Part shown: positions 27,839-37,318 of the stretch, piece by piece | Layout: each line of letters opens with the position of its first letter | Position numbering within the stretch: position 1 is the first letter of the stretch | From: Archangium violaceum | GTDB lineage: Bacteria; Myxococcota; Myxococcia; Myxococcales; Myxococcaceae | DNA: 64,000 bases | Direction of reading: 5' to 3' | Assembly (NCBI RefSeq): GCF_016887565.1 | Contig: NZ_CP069396.1 | Coordinates: 6,554,001-6,618,000 of the forward strand | Program-made: the position numbers and the translations under genes | The notes under the pieces: model-generated | Seen by the model: the letters and a program-made list of their open reading frames with translations, nothing else | Told to the model about the DNA's origin: nothing | Databases searched by the model: none

Positions 27839-30232
27839 TCAGCCGAGCAACTCGCCCAGGAGGCGCGCGACGGCCTTGGGGTCCGCCTGGCCATTGGTGG
27901 CGCGCATGACCTGTCCCGTGAAGAAGCCCATCAGGCCCTTCTTCCCGCCGCGGTACTCCGCGACCTTCGCGGGATTGGCGTCCAGGACACCCTGGATGGC
28001 GGTGCGCAGCTGTCCCTCGTCGCTGACGACGCGCAGGCCCTTGCGCTCCACGATGCGCACGGGGGCCTCGCCGGAAGTCTGCGCCTCCGCGAGCACGTCC
28101 TTCGCGATGCGGGCGCTGATTCCGCCCTCCGACACCAGCCCGACCAGCGCCGCGAGGTCCGCCCGGGCCACCCGGTTCGAGCCCTCGCGAATGGCGTTGG
28201 CCAGATCGTTCACCACCCACGGCGCGAGGCTCACGAGCTGCGCATCGCTCACGCCCTCCAGGTACGCGGTGAGCTGCGGCTCGCGCGCGAGCAGGTACGC
28301 GTCGTTCTCCGAGACCCCGCGCTCGCGCAGGCGCGCGAACACGGGCTCCTGCTCGCTGGAGAGCGGCGCCCGGACGGGGGCCGCCGCGTCCGCCTTCTTC
28401 TCGGCCTTCGGCTTGCTCTGCGCCCGGGGCTCCGCGCCTTCCTCCTTGCGTCCCCAGGTGTCCTTCAGCGTGATGATGCGGTTGAAGACGGGAGCATCGG
28501 CGCGGCTGTCCACCGGATCCCTCCAGAAGTAGCCGACGCGCTCGAACTGGTAGCGGGTGTCCGCCGGATCGCGCGCGACGCTGGGCTCGACCATGCCGCG
28601 CGTCACCACCAGGCTCTTCGGGTTGACGTAGCTCAGGAAGTCCATGTTGAGCGGCTTCGTCTCGTCCTCGTGGCTCGGCTGCTCCGGATCGTGCGGAGGA
28701 GCCACCTCGCCGTCGGGGTTGGGCACGGTGAACAGCCGGTCGAAGAGGCGGAACTCCACGCTCACGCCGCGTGTGGCGCTCACCCAGTGGATGACGCCGC
28801 TCGCCTTCGCGTCCTCGTCCAGCAGCGTGACGCGCAGTTCGGCCGGCTCGCCGTCCGCGCCCGTGATGACCTCGTCGCAGCGGATGATGCCCGCGCCGCG
28901 CAGGCGCACCGTCCCGCCCGGCGTGAGCCGCTTGAAGCCCTTGGGCGGATTCGCGCTGAAGTCCTCGCGCTCGATGACGATCTCCCGCGTGAGCGGCACC
29001 TCGCGCACCGCCTGCTCGGGCGCTACCCGCTCGCCGTTGGGCAGCGGCACGCGCCCATCTCCCCCCTCGCGCACGGCGTCCTGCGGCCAGTACGACAGGC
29101 TCAGGGTGCGCTCGGCCTCCAGGTTCAGGATCGTGACCTTCAGCGGCTGCGTCACGGCCATCACCCGGGGGGCGCGCGCGCTCAGGTCATCGCGGATGGC
29201 GTTCTCGAGCACCACGAGGTCCACCGTGCGGTTCGTGCGGCTCACGCCGATCTGCGCCGCGAAGGCCCGCGCCGCCTCGGGCGTCGCCCCTCGCCGGCGC
29301 AGCGCGCTCAGCGTGGGCATGCGCGGATCATTCCAGCCCGTCACGATCTTCTCGCTCACCAGGCGCCGCAGCTTGCGCTTGCTGACGACGGTGTACTCCA
29401 GGCTGCGCCGCCCGAACTCGTACTGGCGCGGCGGCATGCGGCCCGTCTGCGCCTGGGGGAACAGGTTGTCCATGAGCCAGTCGTAGATGGCTCGGTTGTC
29501 GATGAACTCGAGGCTGCACATGCTGTGCGTGATGCCCTCGATGGCGTCGCTGATGGGGTGCGCGAAGTCGTACATCGGGTAGATGCACCACTTGTTTCCC
29601 GTGCGGTAGTGGGACGCGTGCAGGATGCGGTAGAGCACCGGGTCGCGCAGCTTGAAGTTCGCGTTCGCCAGGTCGATCTTCGCGCGCAGGGCGTGATCGC
29701 CGTTCTTGAACTCGCCGGCGCGCATGCGGCGGAACAGTTCCAGGTTCTCCTCGACGCTCCGGCTGCGGTAGGGGCTGGGCGTGCCGGGCTTGTCCACCGT
29801 GCCGCGCAGGCGCGCCATCTCCTCGCCGCTGACGCTCTCCACGTAGGCCAGGCCCTTGCGGATGAGCTGTTCCGCGTAGCCGTACAGCTGCTCGTAGTAG
29901 TCCGAGGCGTAGAAGAGGCGGGAGGTGTCCCAGCCGAGCCACTTCATGTCGTGGATGATGCTGTCCGCGTACTCCTGCGTCTCGCCCTCCGGATTGGTGT
30001 CGTCCAGCCGCAGGTGGCAGACGCCGCCGTAGTCCAGCGCGGTCATGAAGTCCAGGTAGCTGGCGAAGGCGTGCCCGAGGTGCGCGTAGCCGTTGGGCTC
30101 GGGAGGAAAGCGGGTGACGACGCTGACGTGCCGCCCGGCCTTCAAGTCCGCGTCGATCACCTCGGTGATGAAGTTGGGGGCCACACGCCGGGCCTCTGGC
30201 GCGGGAATCAGGTCCACAGGCAACTTGCTCAT
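27839..30232 (-). CDS. glnS: Glutaminyl-tRNA synthetase with C-terminal YqeY/GatB-like domain
   Basis: A 797-residue class I synthetase charging tRNA-Gln. [13 protein letters not shown] is the HIGH motif, [11 protein letters not shown] is the Gln/ATP pocket, and VVSKRKL replaces KMSKS. The two-barrel anticodon-binding domain spans about 345-560. After a Lys/Ala-rich linker, residues about 645-797 form a YqeY/GatB-tail-like helical domain ([38 protein letters not shown]). The same addition is known in Deinococcus GlnRS, where it binds tRNA. ATG 30232 is chosen by the conserved core; the ribosome site is weak. It is divergent from the MFS gene with a 195-bp gap. Confidence 0.95.
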   Translation of the reverse strand: MSKLPVDLIPAPEARRVAPNFITEVIDADLKAGRHVSVVTRFPPEPNGYAHLGHAFASYLDFMTALDYGGVCHLRLDDTNPEGETQEYADSIIHDMKWLGWDTSRLFYASDYYEQLYGYAEQLIRKGLAYVESVSGEEMARLRGTVDKPGTPSPYRSRSVEENLELFRRMRAGEFKNGDHALRAKIDLANANFKLRDPVLYRILHASHYRTGNKWCIYPMYDFAHPISDAIEGITHSMCSLEFIDNRAIYDWLMDNLFPQAQTGRMPPRQYEFGRRSLEYTVVSKRKLRRLVSEKIVTGWNDPRMPTLSALRRRGATPEAARAFAAQIGVSRTNRTVDLVVLENAIRDDLSARAPRVMAVTQPLKVTILNLEAERTLSLSYWPQDAVREGGDGRVPLPNGERVAPEQAVREVPLTREIVIEREDFSANPPKGFKRLTPGGTVRLRGAGIIRCDEVITGADGEPAELRVTLLDEDAKASGVIHWVSATRGVSVEFRLFDRLFTVPNPDGEVAPPHDPEQPSHEDETKPLNMDFLSYVNPKSLVVTRGMVEPSVARDPADTRYQFERVGYFWRDPVDSRADAPVFNRIITLKDTWGRKEEGAEPRAQSKPKAEKKADAAAPVRAPLSSEQEPVFARLRERGVSENDAYLLAREPQLTAYLEGVSDAQLVSLAPWVVNDLANAIREGSNRVARADLAALVGLVSEGGISARIAKDVLAEAQTSGEAPVRIVERKGLRVVSDEGQLRTAIQGVLDANPAKVAEYRGGKKGLMGFFTGQVMRATNGQADPKAVARLLGELLG

Positions 30233-30427
30233 GGTGCCAATGTAACGTTTCTTCTCCTCGACCCAAGACGCTTCTTTGCTGCCAGGGCAGGGGAGCGCGG
30301 GCCGCCGGTTGCCCGGGAGGGGGGCAGGGAGGGCCCGGGGTCCAGGGCGCCCGAGGGAGCTCCGGACGAGAGCTGGACGCACGAAGCGGTTGCATTCCCG
30401 GGCGAGCCATGTCACGGCGGGGCTGAG

Positions 30428-31582
30428 ATGATTCACCAGGGCGGACTTACCGGGCATCCCCGCCACGTGCACCGCGCGGCGGTCGGGGCGTTGTTCTTCC
30501 TGCAGGGGCTGTGCTTCGCGAGCTGGGCGTCGCGCATCCCGACCATCCAGCAGCGGCTGGGCCTGTCCGAGGCGGCCCTGGGGGTGGCCCTGCTGGCCCT
30601 GCCCGCGGGCTCCATGACGAGTCTGCCCTTCGCGGGCTGGCTCGTGGCGAAGCGGGGCAGCCGGCAGGTGGTGCTCGGCGCGATGGTGCTCTACGGCGTG
30701 GTGCTCACGGGGCTGGGCGCGGTGGACAGCCTCGCGGGGCTCATGGGGGTGCTCTACCTGTTCGGCTTCGCGGGCAACCAGGTGAACATCGCGGTGAACA
30801 CGCAGGCGGTGGGGGTGGAGGCGCTCTATGGCCGCTCGGTGATGGCGTCCTTCCATGGCTTGTGGAGCCTGGCGGGATTCGTCGCCGCGGGGGTGGGGGC
30901 GGCGATGATGGGCTGGGGGGTGGCGCCGCTGCCGCACTTCGTGGGAACGCTCGGGCTGCTCCTGGCGGCGCTGGCGGCGAGCGCGAGCTTCATCCTCCCG
31001 GACGGGCCCGGGCGGAACCCGGAGGGGAAGCTGCTCACGCTCCCGGACAAGTCCCTGTGGGGCCTGGGGATGTTGGCCTTCTGCTGCATGATCTGCGAGG
31101 GGGCGATGTTCGACTGGAGCGGGGTGTACTTCCAGCGGGTGGTCCATGCCGAGCCGGGCCAGGTGGGCCTGGGGTACGCGGTGTTCACGGCGTCCATGGC
31201 CACGGGGCGCTTCCTGGCGGACGGGCTCGTGCAGCGGCTGAGCCTGCGGCGGGTGTTCCAGCTGAGCGGCGGGCTCATCGCGGTGGGGCTGATGACGGCG
31301 GTGCTGCTGCCGAGCCTGCCCACGGCGTTGCTGGGCTTCCTGATGGTGGGCTTCGGCGTGTCGTCCGTGGTGCCGCTCGTCTACGGGGCGGCGGGCAGGT
31401 CGAAGACGATTCCGGCGGGGGTGGCGCTGGCGGCGGTGTCGACGATCGGCTTCCTGGGCTTCCTGATCGGACCGCCGCTCATCGGCTTCATCGCGGAGGT
31501 GGTGAGCCTGCGCGGCTCCTTCACGCTCATTGCCTGCCTGGGCCTGGGGGTGGCGATCCTCGGCTCCAGGAAGGCGGATTGA
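30428..31582 (+). CDS. MFS transporter (YbjJ/FucP-like)
   Basis: A 384-residue inner-membrane protein with about 12 TM helices and short loops. [23 protein letters not shown] near the N-terminus and the loop between TM2 and TM3 ([12 protein letters not shown]) match the MFS signature, and the pattern recalls YbjJ-type permeases of the FucP/sugar group. Substrate unknown. ATG 30428 follows GGGGCTGAG. Nothing in its neighbours (GlnRS divergent, porin convergent) points to a cargo. Confidence 0.85.
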   Translation: MIHQGGLTGHPRHVHRAAVGALFFLQGLCFASWASRIPTIQQRLGLSEAALGVALLALPAGSMTSLPFAGWLVAKRGSRQVVLGAMVLYGVVLTGLGAVDSLAGLMGVLYLFGFAGNQVNIAVNTQAVGVEALYGRSVMASFHGLWSLAGFVAAGVGAAMMGWGVAPLPHFVGTLGLLLAALAASASFILPDGPGRNPEGKLLTLPDKSLWGLGMLAFCCMICEGAMFDWSGVYFQRVVHAEPGQVGLGYAVFTASMATGRFLADGLVQRLSLRRVFQLSGGLIAVGLMTAVLLPSLPTALLGFLMVGFGVSSVVPLVYGAAGRSKTIPAGVALAAVSTIGFLGFLIGPPLIGFIAEVVSLRGSFTLIACLGLGVAILGSRKAD

Positions 31583-31604
31583 GCCTCCCCTCGGGGAGGG
31601 GAGG
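31583..31604 (+). terminator. GC-rich hairpin after the MFS gene
   Basis: CCTCCCC TC GGGGAGG hairpin right after the MFS stop, between convergent genes. It lacks a T-run, so intrinsic termination is doubtful; it may act with Rho or as an RNA stabiliser for either strand. Confidence 0.4.
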
Positions 31605-31630
31605 CCGCGGGTGGAGCGCCAATCCCTGGC

Positions 31631-32941
31631 TCAGAAGCTCAGGATGGCGCCCGTCTCGAGGCCCAGCGCGGTGCGGTCCGGGTCGATCCCCGCCGCCACA
31701 TCCGCCGCCTGCTGCCGGAAGTGCGACTGGAAGAGGAAGCCCTCCAGCACGAAGGCCAGCCTGCGAGAGGGCTTGAGCTCGTAGCCCACGCGCACCGTGC
31801 CGTTGTGCACCATGCCCGGACCGGTGCCCGAGAGGGTGGCGCTGCCGATGGGGGCTCCGGCGGGGTAGTCGTAGCTGGGCACCACCTTCGAGGCATCGAG
31901 CACCTTCTGATAGCCCGCCATGCCGTAGACGGCGTGCATGCCCGTCAGCACCTGGCGGACCGAGATGAAGCCACCCAGCTCCCGCAGGTCATCGCTGGCG
32001 CGGCCCTGGGCCAGCGACAGCAGGCCGAGGTTGGCGGAGTTCTGCCCGAAGTTGAGCTCCACCCGGAGGTTGGTGTTGTCGGAGGGAGCGAGCTCGGAGA
32101 AGAGCGTGGCGGCGAAGGCGGCGGCGTAGCGCTGGTCCGCGGCCCTGAAGTTGAAGGGGAGCCGCGTGGCGAGCGCGGAAGCACCGACCCGGCTCTTGCC
32201 GAACTTGTAGGTGCCGCGCACCGCCAGGGTGGGCAGGGCGCCAATCTCGAGGACGGCGTCCTTGGCGGTGACGTTGGGGGCGGGGAAGCCGATCGCCGCG
32301 CCCAGCTCGAAGCTCGGCGTGCTGTAGAGGTACTTGAACTGCTGGCGCATGAAGCCGCTGTTGCCCGCCTGGAAGAGCGCTCCCACCAGGTTGATGCCGT
32401 GCGGATTGATGGGGGCGTGCAGATCCCAGTCCTGTCCCAGGGACACGGTGTGGCCGGGATGGAAGGTGTAGTCCACGTGGACCAGACGCAGGCGGGGCAG
32501 GCTGGCGACGGTGGGGGTGGCCTTGGTGAAGTCCACGAAGTCGACTTCGAGCTGGGCCCGCAGCGGCCCCTTTTCGTTGAGCCAGAACCCCGCGCGCGAC
32601 TGCGCCACCTGGAAGGAGTGGCGGGTCGCGTTCGGGAAGTTGGAGTAGGCGGGGTTGCCCGCGGCGGTGATGGCGGAGGCGTTGGGCTGGTTGAAGGACT
32701 CCACCGCCGCGTTGGAGATGATGAAGCGCGGGGTGAGGGTGCCGTAGAACCGGAAGATGTTCTCGTCGTCCCCGGCGGCGGGGGCGGGCGGGGTGGCGAC
32801 GGCCGGGGGAGGGGTCGGAGCGGGCTGGGTGGCGGCCGGAGAGGTGGCATCACCGGTGCCGGGAGTCGTCTGGGCCAGTGCGTGAGTGGCCGAGCAGATT
32901 CCCCCCGAGACGATCAATGCGGCGAGTCGAGCAGTCTTCAT
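31631..32941 (-). CDS. Outer-membrane beta-barrel porin-like protein
   Basis: A 436-residue protein with a Sec signal peptide (cleavage near THALA-Q), a Pro/Ala-rich spacer (residues 25-57), then alternating amphipathic strands from FRFYGTLTPRFIISNAA to a C-terminal Phe (ETGAILSF), as in outer-membrane porins. Segments such as HVDYTFHPGHTVSLGQDWD are typical of DcaP/phosphate-porin-like barrels. Substrate unknown. The gene is convergent with the MFS gene and divergent from the metalloprotease gene. Confidence 0.75.
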   Translation of the reverse strand: MKTARLAALIVSGGICSATHALAQTTPGTGDATSPAATQPAPTPPPAVATPPAPAAGDDENIFRFYGTLTPRFIISNAAVESFNQPNASAITAAGNPAYSNFPNATRHSFQVAQSRAGFWLNEKGPLRAQLEVDFVDFTKATPTVASLPRLRLVHVDYTFHPGHTVSLGQDWDLHAPINPHGINLVGALFQAGNSGFMRQQFKYLYSTPSFELGAAIGFPAPNVTAKDAVLEIGALPTLAVRGTYKFGKSRVGASALATRLPFNFRAADQRYAAAFAATLFSELAPSDNTNLRVELNFGQNSANLGLLSLAQGRASDDLRELGGFISVRQVLTGMHAVYGMAGYQKVLDASKVVPSYDYPAGAPIGSATLSGTGPGMVHNGTVRVGYELKPSRRLAFVLEGFLFQSHFRQQAADVAAGIDPDRTALGLETGAILSF

Positions 32942-33149
32942 GGCTTCCCTGGGTCATGCGGTCAGGTCAGTGGGGGGCTGACACGCTACGAAGGCACGCC
33001 GCCTACTACAAGGATCATGCGCTGGCCGGGCCGAGTTACCGCGACGTGTCCAATGCGCGACTCTGATTGCTGCTTCGACCAACGAGATTTCTGCTTTGTT
33101 CCCGCCGGGGCCGGACAGACCTGCCCCAGAACAGAACAGAGAGAACCTC

Positions 33150-34805
33150 GTGCAGAGAAGAGCCACTCACGCAGTCCTGCCTTTCCTCCTTGCGTTGTCG
33201 GGACCCCTCCTCGCCTCTGGATGTGGTGCCAGCGAGGAAGCCGTGGCGTCAGTCGAGCAGGAGAAGACCCTCGCGACGGATACGCGCGATCTCTACGTCG
33301 ACACCACGTCGCTCTGGGGCTCTCCGCGCATCAGCGTCTGCTGGGAGAACCCGACGACGACGAACGCCACCGAGCGGGCCTGGGTGCAGGATGCGGCCGA
33401 AGGCACGTGGGGACGAGTCTCGGCGGTGGACTTCGTCGGCTGGGGCGCGTGCACCTCGACCTCGCGCGGCATCCGCATCAATGTCGCGGACACGGGGCCT
33501 CACGTGAAGCAGCTCGGCAGCCGGCTGGACGGCTACGTCAACGGCATGGAGCTCAACTTCACCTTCGCGAACTGGAGCCCGGTCTGCCAGTCCCAGCGGG
33601 AGTTCTGCATCCGGGCCATCGCGGTGCATGAGTTCGGCCATGCGCTCGGCTTCGCGCACGAGCAGAACCGCCCGGACCGGCCGTCCACCTGCACCGAGCC
33701 CCCGCAGGGCTCCAACGGCAACCTGATGATTGGTGCCTGGGACCTCCAGTCGGTGATGAACTACTGCAACCCGGCCTGGAACGGGAACGGGCAGCTGAGC
33801 GCGACCGACATCGCGGGCGTCGTCCAGCTCTACGGTGGCGCGCTGTGGAGCCAGGAGTTCGGCTACGACGCCGGGGGCTGGCGCGTGGAGCAGCACCCGC
33901 GCACCGCCGCGGACGTCAACGGTGACGGCCGTGCCGACCTCATTGGCTTCGGCAACGCGGGCGTATACACCGCCCTGTCCACGGGAAGCCGCTTCAACAA
34001 CTCCCAGCTCGTGCTGCAGGCCTTCGGCTACGACGCCGGGGGATGGCGCGTGGAGCTGCACCCGCGCACCGCCGCGGACGTCAATGGTGATGGCCGCGCG
34101 GACATCGTCGGTTTCGCCAATGCGGGCGTGAATGTCGCGCTGTCCACGGGCAATGGCTTCGCCGCCCCCCAGCTCTGGCTGGCGGACTTTGGCTACAACG
34201 CCGGAGGCTGGCGCGTGGAGCAGCACCCGCGCACCCTGGCGGACGTGAACGGAGACGGCCGTGCCGATGTCGTCGGCTTTGGCCAAGCGGGCGTGTATGT
34301 CGCGCTGTCCACCGGCACCAGCTTCACCCCATCCCAGTTCTGGCTGGCGGACTTTGGTTACAACTCCACCTGGCGCGTGGAGCTGCACCCGCGCACCGCG
34401 GTGGACGTGAATGGAGACGGCCGTGCGGACATCGTCGGCTTCGCCAATGCGGGCGTGGTCGTCGCACTGTCCACGGGCACTGGCTTCACCGCCCCCCAGC
34501 TCTGGCTGGCGGACTTCGGCTACGACGCCGGGGGCTGGCGCGTGGAGCAGCACCCGCGCACCCTGGCGGACGTGAACGGAGACGGCCGTGCCGATGTCGT
34601 CGGCTTTGGCCAAGCGGGCGTGTATGTCGCGCTGTCCACCGGCACCGGCTTCACCCCGTCCCAGTTCTGGCTGGGGCAATTCGGCTACGGTGCTGGAAAT
34701 TGGCGCGTGGAGATGCACCCGCGCACCCTGGCGGACATCGATGGTAACGGCCGTGCCGACATCATCGGCTTCGGCAGCGCGGGTGTGGCCAAGTACCTGG
34801 ACTGA
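33150..34805 (+). CDS. Secreted zinc metalloprotease with FG-GAP/VCBS-like repeats
   Basis: A 551-residue exported protein. The signal peptide ends with a lipobox-like LLASGC, so it may be a lipoprotein. The protease domain (about 45-230) has HEFGHALGFAH (His160, His164, His170), the HExxHxxGxxH zinc motif of metzincins, followed by a Met-turn-like SVMNYC. Residues 235-551 are six ~55-residue repeats with DVNGDGRAD calcium-binding loops, as in FG-GAP/VCBS beta-propellers. It probably cuts extracellular protein or peptide, the repeats aiding adhesion or stability. GTG 33150 is chosen because the signal peptide follows directly; the frame is open from 33096. Confidence 0.88.
   Translation: MQRRATHAVLPFLLALSGPLLASGCGASEEAVASVEQEKTLATDTRDLYVDTTSLWGSPRISVCWENPTTTNATERAWVQDAAEGTWGRVSAVDFVGWGACTSTSRGIRINVADTGPHVKQLGSRLDGYVNGMELNFTFANWSPVCQSQREFCIRAIAVHEFGHALGFAHEQNRPDRPSTCTEPPQGSNGNLMIGAWDLQSVMNYCNPAWNGNGQLSATDIAGVVQLYGGALWSQEFGYDAGGWRVEQHPRTAADVNGDGRADLIGFGNAGVYTALSTGSRFNNSQLVLQAFGYDAGGWRVELHPRTAADVNGDGRADIVGFANAGVNVALSTGNGFAAPQLWLADFGYNAGGWRVEQHPRTLADVNGDGRADVVGFGQAGVYVALSTGTSFTPSQFWLADFGYNSTWRVELHPRTAVDVNGDGRADIVGFANAGVVVALSTGTGFTAPQLWLADFGYDAGGWRVEQHPRTLADVNGDGRADVVGFGQAGVYVALSTGTGFTPSQFWLGQFGYGAGNWRVEMHPRTLADIDGNGRADIIGFGSAGVAKYLD
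33855..34795 (+). repeat. Six tandem coding repeats of about 165 bp
   Basis: Repeats begin near 33858, 34023, 34188, 34353, 34518 and 34680. Repeats 3 and 5 are almost identical for over 110 bp at an offset of 330 bp (34214-34330 against 34544-34660). The neighbouring repeats 2 and 4 also resemble each other, pointing to duplication of a two-repeat block. Repeat 4 is one or two residues shorter (NSTWR in place of DAGGWR). Confidence 0.85.
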
Positions 34806-34980
34806 TTCCCGAGGATCGTTCACGCATGAGCCAGGGGTAGAAGTCGGAGTGCCCGGCTCAACGGGGAACGATGGTGAGGGGGCGGGTCATGGCAATGACC
34901 GGGCATGGCACCGCCGTGGATCCTCGGCGAAGGCCCGCCCCTCCACCTTCAGGCGTGAGAAGCTACACGGACAACTGACG

Positions 34981-35469
34981 ATGGCCACACTCATGAGCCG
35001 CTTGCTCGAAGAGGTCACGCGTGACCACTTTCCCTATCCGCCCGCCACACCCGAGCAGATCGAGGAGTTCGAGCGGCGGGTGGGCTGGCGGCTGGACGCG
35101 GACCTGCGGGCCTTCTACCTGCATTGCAATGGGGCGGAACTGATTGAACGGCTGCCGGATACCCCTTACCGCATCCTTCCACTGTCCAAGATCGTTCGAG
35201 CACGGGTAGCCGTCTACGGGGAGGATGATGACCAGTGGGGTCCCGCTTCGATGTATACCCTCTGCGATGTACAGGACGGGGATTACGTCCTGGTGGATGT
35301 GAGCCGACAGGAGAATGAGCGTTACCCCCTGATGGATGGCTACCACGAGGCGTGGCCGAACCCGGAGTACTGCGGGCCAGTCGCCAACTCCTTCTCGGAG
35401 TTTCTGGAGGCGGCGATGCACTCTCGACGCCCTGTGTACTGGCTGGGGAAACGGAGCTCCACGACGTAA
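34981..35469 (+). CDS. SMI1/KNR4 (SUKH) family protein
   Basis: A 162-residue cytosolic protein with the SUKH pattern: PATPEQIEEFERRVGWRL, DLRAFYLHCNGAEL and a C-terminal PVANSFSEFLEAAM. SUKH proteins often act as immunity proteins against polymorphic toxins, but many are orphan and uncharacterised. No toxin gene lies directly next to it. A 175-bp gap separates it from the protease gene. It lies 52 bp before an acyltransferase gene in the same direction. Confidence 0.8.
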   Translation: MATLMSRLLEEVTRDHFPYPPATPEQIEEFERRVGWRLDADLRAFYLHCNGAELIERLPDTPYRILPLSKIVRARVAVYGEDDDQWGPASMYTLCDVQDGDYVLVDVSRQENERYPLMDGYHEAWPNPEYCGPVANSFSEFLEAAMHSRRPVYWLGKRSSTT

Positions 35470-35521
35470 TTGTCTTCCACGGGCGGAGGCTGTCCCACGG
35501 CATGTCCGGGGACGAGGTGCC

Positions 35522-36259
35522 ATGCGCTGGATCCACTCGGTGCTCTTCTGGTCGTTCTTCGCGGCGACTTCCGCCGTCCTCTTCTTCGTGGGGCTCGTCG
35601 TCTTCCTGGTGGCGTGGCCCTTTGACCGCGACGGCCGGGTGCTGCACCTGTTCTCCTGTGCCTGGGCGCAGCTCTACATCTGGGTGAACCCCGGCTGGCG
35701 CGTGCGGCTGGAAGGCCGTGAGCGCCTGCCCTGGCATGGGCCCGCGGTCCTGGTGTCCAACCACCAGTCCCTGGGCGACATCCTCGTGCTCTACGGCCTC
35801 TACCGGCCCTTCAAATGGGTCTCCAAGGCCAGTGTCTTCAAGGTGCCGTTCCTCGGCTGGAACATGTACCTCAACCGCTACGTGGGACTGGTGCGAGGGG
35901 ACAAGGAGAGCATCGCGAGGATGATGGCCGAGTGCGAGCGCTGGTTGGACCGCGGAGTCCCAGTGCTCCTCTTCCCCGAAGGCTCGCGCTCGCCGGACGA
36001 TCAGCTCAAGCCCTTCAAGGACGGCGCCTTCCGCCTGGCCCTATCCAAGGGCTGCCCCCTCATTCCCATCGTGCTCACCGGCACGGGCGACACCCTGCCC
36101 AAGCACGGGCTGCTGTTGAAATACCGGGCCCGTTGCCGAGTCCGCGTCCTGGAGCCGGTGGATCCACGTGCCTTCTCCGATGTGGTCACGTTGCGCGAGC
36201 ACGTGCGCGACCTCATGGTCCGGGAGAAAGCCCGTCTCGACGAGGAGCGATCCGGATGA
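35522..36259 (+). CDS. 1-acyl-glycerol-3-phosphate acyltransferase-like (PlsC) protein
   Basis: A 245-residue membrane acyltransferase that would acylate a lysophospholipid at the cytoplasmic face. One or two N-terminal TM segments (about 5-38) precede motif I NHQSLGD (His-x4-Asp), motif II near FLGWNMYLNRYVGL, motif III FPEGSRS and motif IV LIPIVLTGTG. The length fits PlsC. The stop overlaps the start of the ADP-ribosylglycohydrolase gene (ATGA), so translation of the two is linked, an unusual pairing. Confidence 0.9.
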   Translation: MRWIHSVLFWSFFAATSAVLFFVGLVVFLVAWPFDRDGRVLHLFSCAWAQLYIWVNPGWRVRLEGRERLPWHGPAVLVSNHQSLGDILVLYGLYRPFKWVSKASVFKVPFLGWNMYLNRYVGLVRGDKESIARMMAECERWLDRGVPVLLFPEGSRSPDDQLKPFKDGAFRLALSKGCPLIPIVLTGTGDTLPKHGLLLKYRARCRVRVLEPVDPRAFSDVVTLREHVRDLMVREKARLDEERSG

Positions 36260-37278
36260 AACGACATGCCGCGGGCGAGCACCTCCTACCGGCGGTTGCG
36301 TACGGAGACGCAGCCGGGTTGCCCCATGAAAAGAAGCCCCCTCTGCGACCAGGAAGCCTGGATCGCCTCGAGGACACACGGACGAACCCCTATCTGGGGG
36401 AGTACCCGGCGGGCACGTGGAGTGACGACACCCACTTGAGCCTGGCCGTTGCCCTGAGCCTCATCGAGGCGGATGGTTTCGACCTGGCCAGCATGGCCAG
36501 ATGGCATGTCGCCGCCTATGCCCACGTCAAAGGCGCCAGTTCCAATCCCGACCTCGTGCCACCCATCGTCACCGTCAACAAGAACAATGGCTGGGGGGGC
36601 AGCACGACCCAGAGCATTGAACGGTTGATGCGGGGAGTGGAGCCCTCTGCCTCCGGGCAGGAAGAGGGTGCTGGCAATGGCGTGCTGATGAAGCTCGCGC
36701 CCCTGGTCTACTGGCAGGAGGCTCGTTCCACCCCCCTGGACACGGCCGAACAGCAGACCATCGCGCTGACGCGCATGACCCACGCGGCTCCCGAGGCCGT
36801 CGTCAGCAGCCTCGTGCACAGGAACGTCCTGTCGCGGCTTCTCGCGATGGAGGATGGCTCGTCCTCTTCGTCGGCTCCGAGGGAGATCCTCCTGAAGGCC
36901 CATGCCGATGCGCTCGGGTATGAACGGCGCCTGGATGCCGAGCCCGTCACCAGCCGGATCCTCCGCCCGCTCACCGATGCGCTCGAGCACGGCCCCCTGA
37001 CGCGCGAAGTGATTCTCGCGGCCGCCCCGAAGGCGGGATTCCATGCGCCCGAGACCCTGGTCATGGCCTATGGCGCCTTCCTGCTCGAAAACCGGTTCCC
37101 CGAGAGCGTGTTCCGTGCCGTCGAGCTCGGAGGCGACAGCGACAGCATCGGCTCCATCGTCGCGACGATGTCCACCTTCCTGCATGGCGAGGTGAAGTTC
37201 CCCTCGGACTACGAAAAGGTCTTCGCGCGAGAGCGACTCGAGAGGCTATCCAGGCGGTTCGCGGCTGCCGCGCGCTGA
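36256..37278 (+). CDS. ADP-ribosylglycohydrolase family protein
   Basis: A 340-residue protein of the ARH/DraG family, which removes ADP-ribose from proteins or other acceptors using two Mg ions. Metal-binding motifs are visible: GTWSDDTHLSLAVA (near residue 48), GNGVLMKLAP (about 138) and GGDSDSIGSI (about 290). The family usually has GDTDT; Ser replaces Thr here, a mild change. It is cytosolic and translationally coupled to the upstream acyltransferase. The substrate cannot be deduced; reversal of toxin-mediated ADP-ribosylation is one option. Confidence 0.88.
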   Translation: MKRHAAGEHLLPAVAYGDAAGLPHEKKPPLRPGSLDRLEDTRTNPYLGEYPAGTWSDDTHLSLAVALSLIEADGFDLASMARWHVAAYAHVKGASSNPDLVPPIVTVNKNNGWGGSTTQSIERLMRGVEPSASGQEEGAGNGVLMKLAPLVYWQEARSTPLDTAEQQTIALTRMTHAAPEAVVSSLVHRNVLSRLLAMEDGSSSSSAPREILLKAHADALGYERRLDAEPVTSRILRPLTDALEHGPLTREVILAAAPKAGFHAPETLVMAYGAFLLENRFPESVFRAVELGGDSDSIGSIVATMSTFLHGEVKFPSDYEKVFARERLERLSRRFAAAAR

Positions 37279-37318
37279 GCCCGCGCGCCTCGGGTCGCGG
37301 AAGAGGGGAGGAGAACGC

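Noticed and set aside
30240-31147. Upstream extension of the GlnRS frame through the MFS gene
   Set aside because: The frame happens to stay open, but the peptide is His/Arg/Gln-rich and lies antisense to a convincing 12-TM transporter; GlnRS homology begins at 30232.
33855-34795. Regular direct repeats considered as a CRISPR array
   Set aside because: The ~165-bp repeats are in frame inside one protein and encode DVNGDGRAD calcium loops; spacing and size do not fit CRISPR.
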